The notes: a model not told the origin generated them from the letters alone. A stretch of DNA of 64,000 nucleotides from Streptomyces panaciradicis (GCF_023516615.1 NZ_JAMGBF010000074.1:19273-83272); one strand, 5' to 3'; positions 1 to 8,439 are shown, counted from the first letter of the stretch. Made by a program: numbers and translations.

Positions 1-1550
1 GCGGTGGGATCGCGGCGCTTTCGGCGGCCGCGTTCCTGATCCGCGACGGCGGGTTCGAGGGGGCGGACATCCACCTCTTCGAGGAGCAGCGGCAGTTGGG
101 CGGCAGCCTGGACGCCGGTGGCACCCCGGACACCGGCTACAGCATGCGCGGCGGGCGGATGTTCGAGGCGGAGTTCCGCTGCACCTACGACCTGCTGTCC
201 GGCATCCCCACCCTCGACGACCCCGCGGTGTCGGTGACCGAGGAGATCCTGTCCGGGCACGAGGAGTTCGGCTGGGACGACGCCGCGCGGCTGGTCGACG
301 GCGAGGGGCGGATCGTCGACACGTCCACGATGGGCTTCTCCGAGCGCGACCGGCTGGAGCTCGTACGCTGTGTGGCGACCCCCGAGAGCCGTCTGGACGG
401 CAAGCGGATCACGGACTGCTTCGGCGAGCACTTCTTCACCACCAACTTCTGGTTCATGTGGTGCACCACGTTCGCCTTCCAGCCCTGGCACAGCGCCATC
501 GAGTTCCGCCGCTATCTGCGCCGCTTCATCCACCTCTTCCCCGAGTTCTCGTCCATGTCGGGGATCCACCGCACCCGTTACAACCAGTACGACTCGATCG
601 TGCTGCCCCTGGCGGCCTGGCTGCGCGAGCGCGGCGTCGTGGTGCACTCCGGCGCCCGGGTCACCGATCTGGGGTTCGCCGCGGGGCGGCACAGCGGCAC
701 GGTCGAGACGCTCCACCTCACCCGGGACGGCCACGAGGAGAAGATCGCCGTGGCGCCCGAGGACCTCGTGTTCGTCACCAACGGCTCCATGACCGACGCC
801 TCCACCCTCGGCACCCACACCTCGGCCCCGCCCCCGGCGCCGGGCCGTTCCGGCTCCTGGCTGCTGTGGCACCGACTGGCCCGGGGGCGCGAGGAGTTCG
901 GCAACCCGGCGGCCTTCGACAAGCACGTCAAGGAGTCGCGCTGGGAGTCGTTCACGGTCACCGCCAAGGACCCCACCTTCCTCGACGCGCTCGCCGAGTT
1001 CGACGGGCGCGAGACCGGCCGGGGCGGCCTGATGACCTTCACCGACTCCAACTGGCTGCTGACCATCGTCGCCAACCGCCAGCCGGTCTACCGCGACCAG
1101 CCCGAGGGTGTCTCGGTGTGGTGGGGCTACGGTCTCTTCCCGGGCCGCGCGGGCAACCACACACCCAAGCCGATGACGATGTGCTCCGGCCGGGAGATCC
1201 TGGAGGAGGTCCTGCACCACCTGCGCATCGACGGGGAGCTCGCGGAGCGTGTGCTGGCCACCTCCACGGTCGTGCCGTGCGTGATGCCGTACATCACCAG
1301 CCAGTTCCTGGTCCGGCGTCGCGAGGACCGGCCGCACGTGGTGCCGGAGGGGTCGGTGAACCTCGCCTTCATCGGGCAGTTCGCCGAGGTGCCGGACGAC
1401 GTCGTCTTCACCGTGGAGTACTCGGTGCGCACCGCCTGGACGGCCGTGTCCCGGCTGCTGCGCCTGGACCGGCAGCCGCCCGCGGTCCACAAGGGCCACC
1501 ACGACCCGCAGGTGCTGGCCGCCGCGCTGGAGACCATGCACCGCCGGTGA
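1..1550 (+). CDS. ohyA: Oleate hydratase (MCRA family), 5' end outside window
   Basis: FAD-binding hydratase that adds water across the cis-9 double bond of oleate to give 10-hydroxystearate. The frame is open from base 3 and starts inside the N-terminal FAD-binding fold (GGIAALSAAAFLIRD, then an acidic strand end in HLFEEQRQLGGSLDAGG). Family-typical blocks follow, such as MRGGRMFEAEFRCTYDLL and WFMWCTTFAFQPWHSA. The TTG at 96 lies inside this fold, so it is not the start. The stop is at 1548-1550. About 516 residues are visible, so only a short N-terminus is missing. The family is established; the physiological role here (fatty-acid detoxification or membrane lipid turnover) is inferred. 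Confidence 0.93.
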   Translation, partial: GGIAALSAAAFLIRDGGFEGADIHLFEEQRQLGGSLDAGGTPDTGYSMRGGRMFEAEFRCTYDLLSGIPTLDDPAVSVTEEILSGHEEFGWDDAARLVDGEGRIVDTSTMGFSERDRLELVRCVATPESRLDGKRITDCFGEHFFTTNFWFMWCTTFAFQPWHSAIEFRRYLRRFIHLFPEFSSMSGIHRTRYNQYDSIVLPLAAWLRERGVVVHSGARVTDLGFAAGRHSGTVETLHLTRDGHEEKIAVAPEDLVFVTNGSMTDASTLGTHTSAPPPAPGRSGSWLLWHRLARGREEFGNPAAFDKHVKESRWESFTVTAKDPTFLDALAEFDGRETGRGGLMTFTDSNWLLTIVANRQPVYRDQPEGVSVWWGYGLFPGRAGNHTPKPMTMCSGREILEEVLHHLRIDGELAERVLATSTVVPCVMPYITSQFLVRRREDRPHVVPEGSVNLAFIGQFAEVPDDVVFTVEYSVRTAWTAVSRLLRLDRQPPAVHKGHHDPQVLAAALETMHRR

Positions 1551-1672
1551 GAAGGCGCACGGCCGGGACCTCCATACTGATCGAAACCGCTGTCCGCGCG
1601 TCGCTGCTGCGTTAGCCTCGTCTTCCCCTCTTGGGCGAACTGGCATACGACGAACATCACTTCGGGGGACCC

Positions 1673-3433
1673 GTGTCAGAACACCGGTCGGTGCCGTCGG
1701 GCTCGGCACCGGACGAGGCCGCGGCACTGCGGCAGACCGGCGCCGCGCCCCTGCACTCGGGCGATCCGCGGCGCATCGGCCCCTATGTGCCGCTGGCGCT
1801 GCTCGGCAGCGGCGGCATGGGACGGGTGTATCTCGCCCGTCCCGCGGGCGGCGGCCCGGGTCTGGTCGCGGCGAAGGTGATCAGGCCCGAGTACGCGGAG
1901 GACGCCGGTTTCCGGCGCCGGTTCGAGCGCGAGGCGTCGGTGCACGACCTGGTCCCCACCGCCCGTACGGCCCGGCTGTGCGGCACGGGCTTCGAGGACC
2001 GGCTGCTGTGGATGGCCACCGAGTACCTGCCGGGCCTGGATCTGGCGGACGCCGTGCGTGAGGACGGCGCCCTGGCGACCGCCGCGGTGTGGCGGCTGGT
2101 GGCCGAGCTGGGGCGGGCGCTGGCCGACCTGGCCGCCGCCGGGATCGTGCACCGGGATCTGAAACCGTCGAACGTGCTGCTGACGGTGCACGGCGCGCAC
2201 GTCATCGACTTCGGCCTGTCGAAGGCCGTCGACGCGAGCGCGCTGACCGGCACGGGCAACCGGGTGGGGACCCCTGCGTACATGTCGCCGGAGCACCTGC
2301 GCACGGGCACCTGCGAGCCGCCCTCGGACGTGTTCTCGCTGGGCGCCACGCTGGTCTACGCGGCGACCGGGCATGCGCCGTTCGGCGACGGCACGGGCGT
2401 CGACGTGATGCACCGGGTGGCCTTCGAGGAGCCCGACGGAGAGCTGCTGGGCCAGGTCGCGGAGGCGGACGCGGACCTCGCGGCCCTGCTGGCCGCCTGC
2501 CTGGCCAAGGAGCCGGAGGGCCGGCCCACCCCGCGGGACCTGGTCGACACGGCCTCGGGCCATGCCGAGGCGGCCGACTGGCCCGAGCCGCTGGCCGGCC
2601 GGGTGCTGGCCCGGCAGCGGGCGTACGAGGTCCTCGACGGCCTGCCCGGCGAGGGGACGACCCGCCTGCGCTCTCCCGAGGAGCCGGTGGCCGTGGTCGC
2701 CGCTCCGGCCGGGGCCGCGGCCCGGCCCGCCGGGGGCGAGGCCGAAGCGGGCGTGACGCCGGCGGACCCGCCCGAGCGCTTACCCGCCGACCAGCCCCGC
2801 ACCGCCGGCCGCAGGAAGCCGCTGCTGGTCGTCGCCGCCGGCGTCGTGCTCTGCGCGACGGCCGCGGGCATCCTCGCTCTCGACAACCCCCTCCCGCCCG
2901 CTTCCCACGCCCCGCCCGGCTCCCGCGCGGCCGGCGGCGGCACCGTGTCCGACGGCGCCCGGCCGACGGCATCGGGCTCCTTGGGGTACACGTCCGCCTC
3001 CGGCAAGAGCGTCGACGGAGGGGCGCGGACCGCCGACTCCCCCTCGGCGTCCACCACCACCGGCCCGGCCCGGGCCGGGCGCCACGGCACCTCCACCGCC
3101 CCGGCGGCCCCCGTGCCGAGCGCGAGCGACGAACCGACCGGGGCGGCGCCGACAACGGCCACGCCCGAGGCTCCCGCGACCCCGCCCTGGATCTCCGACT
3201 GCACCTACTACGCCGGCAGCGGCCGCACCCGCGAGGGCGACAGCGGCAAACGGGTCCTGCAGGTGCAGTGCATGCTGACCAAGCGCGGCTACAGCGTGGG
3301 CGGTTCGGGCGTCGACGGCGAGTTCGGCCCCGGCACGACGGCCGCCGTGGAGAGCTTCCAGAACGACAAGGGGCTCGAGGCCGACGGCGTCGTGAGCCAC
3401 GACACCTGGACCGCGCTGCGCGAAACCGACTGA
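1673..3433 (+). CDS. Transmembrane Ser/Thr protein kinase with extracellular peptidoglycan-binding domain
   Basis: Hanks-type kinase of 586 residues. The kinase domain covers about residues 35-300 with a glycine loop (LGSGGMGRVYLA), ATP-binding Lys68, catalytic HRDLKPSN at 160-167 and a DFG triad starting at Asp179. A Pro/Ala-rich juxtamembrane stretch precedes one membrane helix at about 384-404. A long Ser/Thr/Ala/Pro linker follows, and then a C-terminal PG_binding_1 type domain at about 520-586 (GDSGKRVLQVQCML, DGEFGPGTTAAVESFQ). I chose GTG 1673 because GGGGGA lies just upstream and the extra 14 residues from TTG 1631 do not look like protein. The layout suggests a sensor of cell-wall material, using a different wall-binding module from the PASTA repeats of PknB. 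Confidence 0.9.
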   Translation: MSEHRSVPSGSAPDEAAALRQTGAAPLHSGDPRRIGPYVPLALLGSGGMGRVYLARPAGGGPGLVAAKVIRPEYAEDAGFRRRFEREASVHDLVPTARTARLCGTGFEDRLLWMATEYLPGLDLADAVREDGALATAAVWRLVAELGRALADLAAAGIVHRDLKPSNVLLTVHGAHVIDFGLSKAVDASALTGTGNRVGTPAYMSPEHLRTGTCEPPSDVFSLGATLVYAATGHAPFGDGTGVDVMHRVAFEEPDGELLGQVAEADADLAALLAACLAKEPEGRPTPRDLVDTASGHAEAADWPEPLAGRVLARQRAYEVLDGLPGEGTTRLRSPEEPVAVVAAPAGAAARPAGGEAEAGVTPADPPERLPADQPRTAGRRKPLLVVAAGVVLCATAAGILALDNPLPPASHAPPGSRAAGGGTVSDGARPTASGSLGYTSASGKSVDGGARTADSPSASTTTGPARAGRHGTSTAPAAPVPSASDEPTGAAPTTATPEAPATPPWISDCTYYAGSGRTREGDSGKRVLQVQCMLTKRGYSVGGSGVDGEFGPGTTAAVESFQNDKGLEADGVVSHDTWTALRETD

Positions 3434-3502
3434 GCGCGTGATCGACACCACAATCGACACGGTGCCGTTTCGATAGCGGCGGGACTAGGCTGGGTTTCCA
3501 CG

Positions 3503-3523
3503 TGAACGAAACGGTTTCGTTCA
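3503..3523. promoter_or_regulatory. Perfect 10-bp inverted repeat ahead of orphan regulator
   Basis: Arms TGAACGAAAC and GTTTCGTTCA are separated by one G. They sit between a -10-like TAGGCT (about 3485-3490) and the ribosome-binding site of the gene at 3539. The position, straddling the likely transcript start, suits a repressor or autoregulation site. It could instead form a short hairpin in the leader RNA. The cognate protein is not known. Confidence 0.45.
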
Positions 3524-3538
3524 GGGGAGAAGCTCGCC

Positions 3539-4213
3539 ATGACCTCCGTACTCGTCGTCCATGACCAGTCCCTGCAACGCCTCGGCCTCCGTATGCTCCT
3601 CGCGGCCGAACCCGACCTGAGCGTCATCGGCGACGCGGCGAACGCCCTCGATGCCGCCGACCGGTGCGAGGAACTCCGTCCCGACGTGGTCGTCCTCGGC
3701 AGCGGAGCGTGCGACGCGGACGGCGTCCCGGCCATCCGCCGCATCACCCGCCCCGTCGTGCCGGGCGAGCGCCGCCCGCGCGTCCTGGTGCTGACGCCGA
3801 CCAGCAGCGAGGCGTACGCCTCCGCCGCACTGCGCGCCGGGGCGGGCGGCTTCCTCGCCCAGCACGCCACCCCGCAGGAGCTGACCGCGGCGGTCCGCGT
3901 CGTGGCGGCCGGGGACGCCGTCATCACGCCCGCCCTGACCCGCGCGCTGATCGAGACCGTCCGCCAGGAGCAGCCGACCCCCCGCACCGCACGCCGGTCC
4001 GGGCTGGCCACGCTCACCGAACGCGAACGCGACATCCTGACCGCCGTGGCCTCCGGCTGGTCGAACGCCGAGATCGGCGAGCGGCTGTCCATCGCGCCCA
4101 CGACCGTGAAGTCCCACGTCAGCCACATCCTCGCCAAGATCGGCGCACGGGCCCGGGTGCAGGCCGTGATCTTCGCCTACGAGACGGGGCTGGTGCGCCC
4201 GGCCGCCGCCTGA
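3539..4213 (+). CDS. Orphan NarL/FixJ-type regulator with degenerate receiver domain
   Basis: Protein of 224 residues with an N-terminal receiver fold (1-120) and a C-terminal LuxR HTH (about 152-215: LTERERDILTAVASGWSNAEIGERLS, then TTVKSHVSHILAKIG). The residues needed for phosphorylation are changed. The acceptor Asp is Gly54 (RPDVVVLGSGACDADG against the usual VVLMDIRMPGMDG), the acidic pair is His8-Asp9, and the conserved Lys is Gln108 (GGFLAQHA). Thr86 is kept. No histidine kinase lies beside it. It therefore probably works without phosphorylation, perhaps controlled by ligand, dimerisation or abundance. ATG 3539 has GGGGAGAAG upstream. The DNA-binding half closely resembles that of the normal regulator at 63414. 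Confidence 0.92.
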   Translation: MTSVLVVHDQSLQRLGLRMLLAAEPDLSVIGDAANALDAADRCEELRPDVVVLGSGACDADGVPAIRRITRPVVPGERRPRVLVLTPTSSEAYASAALRAGAGGFLAQHATPQELTAAVRVVAAGDAVITPALTRALIETVRQEQPTPRTARRSGLATLTERERDILTAVASGWSNAEIGERLSIAPTTVKSHVSHILAKIGARARVQAVIFAYETGLVRPAAA

Positions 4214-4243
4214 TCACCCCGGGGCGGCCCACCGTTCGAACGG

Positions 4244-4286
4244 CCTCGCCGCAACGGCCGGGCGCAGTACGGCCGTTGCGGCGAGG
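4244..4286. terminator. Bidirectional terminator hairpin
   Basis: A perfect 16-bp stem (CCTCGCCGCAACGGCC paired with its complement at 4271-4286) has an 11-nt loop. It lies between the convergent ends of the regulator (stop at 4213) and the GH5 gene (stop at 4293). It has no U-tract, as is usual for Streptomyces terminators. Confidence 0.75.
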
Positions 4287-4292
4287 AGTCGG

Positions 4293-5348
4293 TCAGCCCT
4301 GGACGGGCCGGCCACGGCCCCAGGCCCAGGCCAGCCGGTCGGCGCCGGACTGGTTGGTGGTGGCCAGCCACGGTCGGGACGGGTCGCCGACCAGCTTCTG
4401 CATCGAGTAGATGTCGTCGGTGCGCAGGCCGGGCCAGTACACGGAACCCATGCCGAGTTCGCGGGCGGTGTCGGTCTCGGCCTGGATGAAGTTCACGTAG
4501 TTGTCGTCGGGCGCGGGCTTGTCGTAGTCCAGGCCCGTCGTCATCGGGGCGCCGAACTCGTCGATGACCGTGCGGTTCGCGCAGTCGCCGATGCGCTCCT
4601 TGAGGTCGGACACCCACTGGTCGTAGGTGGCGTACGACTTCCAGAAGCCGTAGTGGTGCAGCGACAGGTAGGTGCCCTTCAGGCGCGGGTCGGCGCAGAC
4701 CGAGGTGACGTGGTCGTTGTAGCCGGCGCCGCTGACGAAGACGCGGTCGCGCGGGACGGACGGATAGGTCGCGAGCCACTTGGCGGCGATGTCGGCCCAC
4801 TGGGCGTCGGTGTAGCCGTGCGGTTCGTTCATCGGCTCGAAGTAGACGCGCGGGTCGTGCTTGTACGTCTTGACGACGGTGTCCCACATGGGCCAGAAGG
4901 TGGCCTCGTCGTCGATGTAGCCGTCGCGCTTGTCGCCGGTGCCCTCCCAGTAGGACACGATGACCTTGAAGCCGTGGGCCGAGGCCGCGTCGATGACCGC
5001 GCGGTAGGACTTCCAGTACGCGCCGTTGACCGTGTACGGGTTGATCGGCAGCCGGACGGTGTTGGCGCCCAGGTTGGCGCGGAACGCGGTGATGATGCGG
5101 CTCGCCTTGGCGTAGGTCTGCGCGTAGGTGTCGGTGGTCGACAGACCCGAGAGCTGGAGGTAGTCGTCGGCGAAGTTGTCACGCGGGTCGGCCCAGTTGA
5201 CGCCACGGAACTGGCTCGTGCCGGTCGGCGCGGCGGCGGAGGCGGGGCTGCCGGCCAGTGTCGCGCCGCTCACCGCGGCGATGGCCACCGCCACACAGGT
5301 GGCGCGCAATCGGGAGCTGAGGCGGTTCTTGGCGGGGGTCTTGCGCAT
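4293..5348 (-). CDS. Secreted GH5 glycoside hydrolase (cellulase family)
   Basis: A 351-residue secreted glycosidase. Residues 1-39 form a Sec signal peptide (basic start, core ATCVAVAIAAVSGATLAG, cleavage after SPASA or AAA). The rest is a single GH5 barrel. The acid/base is Glu175 (EPMNEPHG) and the nucleophile is Glu264 (VIDEFGAP); the LHHYGFW motif lies between them. No carbohydrate-binding module is attached. Substrate is uncertain: endo-glucanase is the default call, but GH5 covers many beta-glycans. It faces the LacI-type gene at 5548 across two operators, so it is probably induced by a sugar released from its own substrate. The likely ribosome-binding site is GAAAGGG upstream of ATG 5348. 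Confidence 0.88.
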   Translation of the reverse strand: MRKTPAKNRLSSRLRATCVAVAIAAVSGATLAGSPASAAAPTGTSQFRGVNWADPRDNFADDYLQLSGLSTTDTYAQTYAKASRIITAFRANLGANTVRLPINPYTVNGAYWKSYRAVIDAASAHGFKVIVSYWEGTGDKRDGYIDDEATFWPMWDTVVKTYKHDPRVYFEPMNEPHGYTDAQWADIAAKWLATYPSVPRDRVFVSGAGYNDHVTSVCADPRLKGTYLSLHHYGFWKSYATYDQWVSDLKERIGDCANRTVIDEFGAPMTTGLDYDKPAPDDNYVNFIQAETDTARELGMGSVYWPGLRTDDIYSMQKLVGDPSRPWLATTNQSGADRLAWAWGRGRPVQG

Positions 5349-5390
5349 CGACGTGCCCTTTCAGGAGGTGGCGGCTCGGCGCTCCACGCG

Positions 5391-5406
5391 ATGTTTACGT
5401 AAACAT
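5391..5406. promoter_or_regulatory. LacI-family operator O1
   Basis: A perfect 16-bp palindrome, ATGTTTACGTAAACAT, with the central CG typical of LacI-family sites. It lies 43 bp upstream of the GH5 start, between that gene and the divergent LacI regulator. Confidence 0.75.
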
Positions 5407-5424
5407 GGACTGCCGTCGTGGGGG

Positions 5425-5440
5425 ATGTTTACGTAAACTC
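5425..5440. promoter_or_regulatory. LacI-family operator O2
   Basis: A second copy with the identical 12-bp core GTTTACGTAAAC at 5427-5438. Centre-to-centre distance from O1 is 34 bp, about three helical turns. It probably serves both divergent promoters and allows cooperative binding or a small loop. Confidence 0.75.
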
Positions 5441-5547
5441 GGCGGCGCCGGAATCGTGGCATCCGCCCCGGCGGCAGTCAAGGTGTCGCACGCGTAACAT
5501 CCGGTGGGCTCCGCAACGGGTGCGGGGCCGGGTCGAAGGAGGCTCCA

Positions 5548-6594
5548 GTGGTGGAGCGGGGTGGTTCCGGTGTGCCCGGCGGGCGCCGCAAGCAGCGGGT
5601 GTCGATGGCCGACGTCGCCAAGCTCGCGGGCGTCTCCTCGCAGACCGTCTCGCGGGTCTCCAACGGTCATCCCGGGGTGATCGCCTCCACCCGGGAGCAG
5701 GTGCTGGCGGCGATGCGGGAGCTGGGCTACCGGCCCAACAGCGCGGCGCGCGCCCTGCGTTACGGGCAGTTCAACACCATCGGCGTCATCCTGTTCAGCC
5801 TATCCTCGACCGGCAACAGCCGCACGGTCGAGGCCATCGCCACGCACGCGGCGGCCGAGGGCTACGCGATCACCCTGATCCCGATCGACGTGCCGACCCA
5901 GGACAACGTCCTGGGCGCCTTCACCCGCATGGGCGAGCTGGCCGTCGACGCGGTCGTCGTCATCATGGAGGTGCACCTCCTGGACACCGGGACGGTCCAA
6001 CTGCCGCCGGGCGTCCACGTCGTGGTCGTCGACTCGGACGCCGGTGACCGCTACTGCGTCGTCGACACCGACCAGGCCGACGGCGCCCGCAAGGCCGTAC
6101 GGCATCTCCTCGACCTGGGCCACGAGACGGTGTGGCACGTCACCGGACCCGAGAGCTCCTACGCCGGACAGCGCCGAACCCAGGCCTGGCGTACGGAACT
6201 TCAGGAGGCCGGCCGCCCTGTGCCGCCTTTGCTGCACGGCGACTGGTCGGCCGAGTCCGGCTACGCGGCCGGCCTCGCACTCGCCGACCGCCCCGACTGC
6301 ACCGCGGTGTTCACGGCCAACGACCAGATGGCGCTGGGCGTCCTGCGCGCCTTCCACGAACGCGGGGTCGCCGTCCCGGAGGACATCAGCGTGGTCGGCT
6401 TCGACGACATCCCCGACGCCGCGTACTTCGTACCACCGCTGACCACGGTCCACCAGGACTTCGCGGAGGTGGGCCGACGGTGCGTGGAGAAGGCCCTCCA
6501 GCAGATCCGCGGAGCCGGCGGGGTACCCGCGGGCACAGATCTGGTGCCGACGTCGCTGGTGGTGAGGGGGAGCACGGGGTCACCGCGGAGGTGA
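5548..6594 (+). CDS. LacI-family transcriptional regulator
   Basis: A 348-residue repressor. The HTH is at about 14-60 (VSMADVAKLAGVSSQTVSRV, then GYRPNSAARALR), followed by a periplasmic-binding-protein fold with the usual end blocks (TAVFTANDQMALGVLRAF, VVGFDDIPDAAYF, PPLTTVHQDF). GAAGGAGG lies just upstream, and either GTG 5548 or GTG 5551 could be used. It is divergent from the secreted GH5 gene with two copies of GTTTACGTAAAC between them. It is therefore expected to repress that gene and itself until an oligosaccharide or monosaccharide inducer binds. The inducer is unknown. Confidence 0.92.
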   Translation: MVERGGSGVPGGRRKQRVSMADVAKLAGVSSQTVSRVSNGHPGVIASTREQVLAAMRELGYRPNSAARALRYGQFNTIGVILFSLSSTGNSRTVEAIATHAAAEGYAITLIPIDVPTQDNVLGAFTRMGELAVDAVVVIMEVHLLDTGTVQLPPGVHVVVVDSDAGDRYCVVDTDQADGARKAVRHLLDLGHETVWHVTGPESSYAGQRRTQAWRTELQEAGRPVPPLLHGDWSAESGYAAGLALADRPDCTAVFTANDQMALGVLRAFHERGVAVPEDISVVGFDDIPDAAYFVPPLTTVHQDFAEVGRRCVEKALQQIRGAGGVPAGTDLVPTSLVVRGSTGSPRR

Positions 6595-6667
6595 CGGTAT
6601 CTGCGGGCGCGGCAGGGGCGGGCCGGGGTCAGGCGCGCTCGTTCGGCTCCCTCCTCGCGGGCGGTGG

Positions 6668-6693
6668 TCGGCGGGGGTTGTCGCCCCCGCCGA
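6668..6693. terminator. Bidirectional terminator hairpin
   Basis: A 10-bp GC-rich stem (TCGGCGGGGG / CCCCCGCCGA) with a 6-nt loop lies between the convergent LacI gene and the mannanase gene. Confidence 0.7.
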
Positions 6694-6701
6694 TCCGCGG
6701 G

Positions 6702-8363
6702 TCAACCGGTCGTGCAGGTGCTGCCGTTCAGGGTGAACCCGGTCGGGGCGGTGTTGGTGGTGCCCTTGCTCGCGATGAAGCCGACGGTGACCGAGCCGCC
6801 GGCGGGGATGGTGGTGGTGTAGGAGGCCGGGGTGACGGTCACCGCGCCGCCGGACTGCGCGGCCGTACCGCCCCACATGTTGGAGACGGTCTGGCCGTCG
6901 GCGAAGGCGAAGCCGAGCTTCCAGCCGTTGACGGCTGCGGTGCCCGGATTACCGATCTTGATCTCGCCCTGGAAGCCTCCCGACCACTCCCCCACGACGC
7001 GGTACCCGACCGAGCAGGCGGTGGTGGGGGCCTTGTCGGTGGTGACGTTCACGCCGGCCGAGCGGGTCGAGCGGTTGCCGGCCGCGTCATGGGCGTAGAC
7101 GGCGAAGGTGTACGCCGTCGCGGCGCTCAGCCCCGACACGGTGGCGGTGTTGGTGGTGGAGGTGGCGACCCGGGTCTCGTCGCCGCCGGAGACGCGGACG
7201 ACGTCGTAGCCGGTGACGCCGACGTCGTCGGTGGCGGCGGGCCAGCTGAGGGTGACGGACGTGGCCGTGACGGCCGAGGCGGTGGGCGTGCCGGGGGCCG
7301 TCGGCGCCTGGGTGTCGCCGGAGCCGCCCCCGAAGACCGTGGCCTCCTTGGCGGTCCGGGCGATGCCGTTGGCGCCGTTGAAGACGCGCTGTCCCCAGGA
7401 ACTGAGCTGCTTGGGGTCGAAGTTGACCGCCAGGTCCAGGATCGGGTCGGTGTTGCCGCTCCACGACCAGGCCAGGTAGCCCAGCTTCAGCTGCTGGGCG
7501 GTGGCCATCATGGTGTCCTCGTCGGGGTCTCCGTACTGGTCGGCGGGACCGCCGAACTCGCCGATGACGATGGGCAGTTTGGCGTTGACGTAGGCGTTGA
7601 GGTAGTCGGTGATCTCCTGTGCGGTGTCGTACACGCTGTACATGTGGATGGAGAAGATGAGGTTGCCGGTGCTGTCGGCGTCCTGGACCGACTTGGCGTT
7701 GGCGCGCATCACGCCCTGCCAGTCCTGGCCCCAGTTGGGGGCGTCGACCATGATTGTGTGCTGGAGTCCGGCGGCGCGCAGCTTCTTGACGGCGGCGATG
7801 GTGGGGGCGGTCCAGCCGTCCGGATTGGTGTTGCCCCAGGGCTCGTTGCCGATGTCGATGACGATGTAGTTCTCCTGGCCGGCCAGGACGTTCTTCAGGC
7901 CGATCCAGTAGTCGGCGGCCTGGTCGAGCGTGCCGGCCGCGCTGTCCTCGCCATAGCCGGTGGTGTCGTGCACCTCCAGGACGCAGATGAGCCGGTTGGC
8001 CTTGCACTGGGCGATGACGTCTGCGACGTCCGAGGCGCTGTTGGCGGCCCAGCGGTGGCCGTCGGCGAGGACGACCCGGACGGAGTTGGCGCCGAGGGCC
8101 TTGATGTCGGCCAGCGACTGCTTGGTCTTCCCCGGGTACCAGGTGTGGGCGGCGTTGACGCCTCGCATGACGAAGTCGTTGCCGTTGCCCTCGACCAGCC
8201 GGCCGTTGCTGATGTGCAGGCCGGTGGCCTGGAGGCGGGGCGACTGCGCGTGGGCGGCGGCGGGGAAGAGCGCGCCGACGAGGACGAGTCCGACGAGGCT
8301 CGCCAGCAGGGCCACCAGGCCCGTCAAGGGGTGCTGTCGTGTCGTGCTGCTTGTTCTTCTCAC
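6702..8363 (-). CDS. Secreted GH5 beta-mannanase with FN3 and CBM2 modules
   Basis: A 553-residue secreted enzyme. Residues 1-39 are a signal peptide ending AAAHA. The GH5 domain (about 40-340) resembles subfamily 8 mannan endo-1,4-beta-mannosidases (FVMRGVNAAHTWYP, NSVRVVLADGHRW). The acid/base is Glu174 (GNEPW) and the nucleophile is Glu269 (IGEFGGP). A Gly/Ser linker, one fibronectin type III repeat (about 352-440) and a C-terminal CBM2 with conserved tryptophans (about 447-553) follow. The frame stays open far upstream. I chose GTG 8363 because GGAG sits five bases before it and the leader then has normal length; ATG 8408 and ATG 8426 are alternatives. The CebR box 63-76 bp upstream predicts cello-oligosaccharide control. 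Substrate assignment is by family resemblance. Confidence 0.88.
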   Translation of the reverse strand: MRRTSSTTRQHPLTGLVALLASLVGLVLVGALFPAAAHAQSPRLQATGLHISNGRLVEGNGNDFVMRGVNAAHTWYPGKTKQSLADIKALGANSVRVVLADGHRWAANSASDVADVIAQCKANRLICVLEVHDTTGYGEDSAAGTLDQAADYWIGLKNVLAGQENYIVIDIGNEPWGNTNPDGWTAPTIAAVKKLRAAGLQHTIMVDAPNWGQDWQGVMRANAKSVQDADSTGNLIFSIHMYSVYDTAQEITDYLNAYVNAKLPIVIGEFGGPADQYGDPDEDTMMATAQQLKLGYLAWSWSGNTDPILDLAVNFDPKQLSSWGQRVFNGANGIARTAKEATVFGGGSGDTQAPTAPGTPTASAVTATSVTLSWPAATDDVGVTGYDVVRVSGGDETRVATSTTNTATVSGLSAATAYTFAVYAHDAAGNRSTRSAGVNVTTDKAPTTACSVGYRVVGEWSGGFQGEIKIGNPGTAAVNGWKLGFAFADGQTVSNMWGGTAAQSGGAVTVTPASYTTTIPAGGSVTVGFIASKGTTNTAPTGFTLNGSTCTTG

Positions 8364-8425
8364 TGCGGCTCCATGGGGGTGAGCGCCGGGAGATCCAGGC
8401 GTGGACATGGCACGAGCGGATTTCA

Positions 8426-8439
8426 TGGGAGCGCTCCCA
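8426..8439. promoter_or_regulatory. CebR-type operator
   Basis: The perfect 14-bp palindrome TGGGAGCGCTCCCA is identical to the established Streptomyces CebR box, which controls cellulase and cellobiose-uptake genes. It lies upstream of the mannanase start. No cebR homologue with this specificity is visible here, so the regulator would act from elsewhere on the chromosome. Confidence 0.88.
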
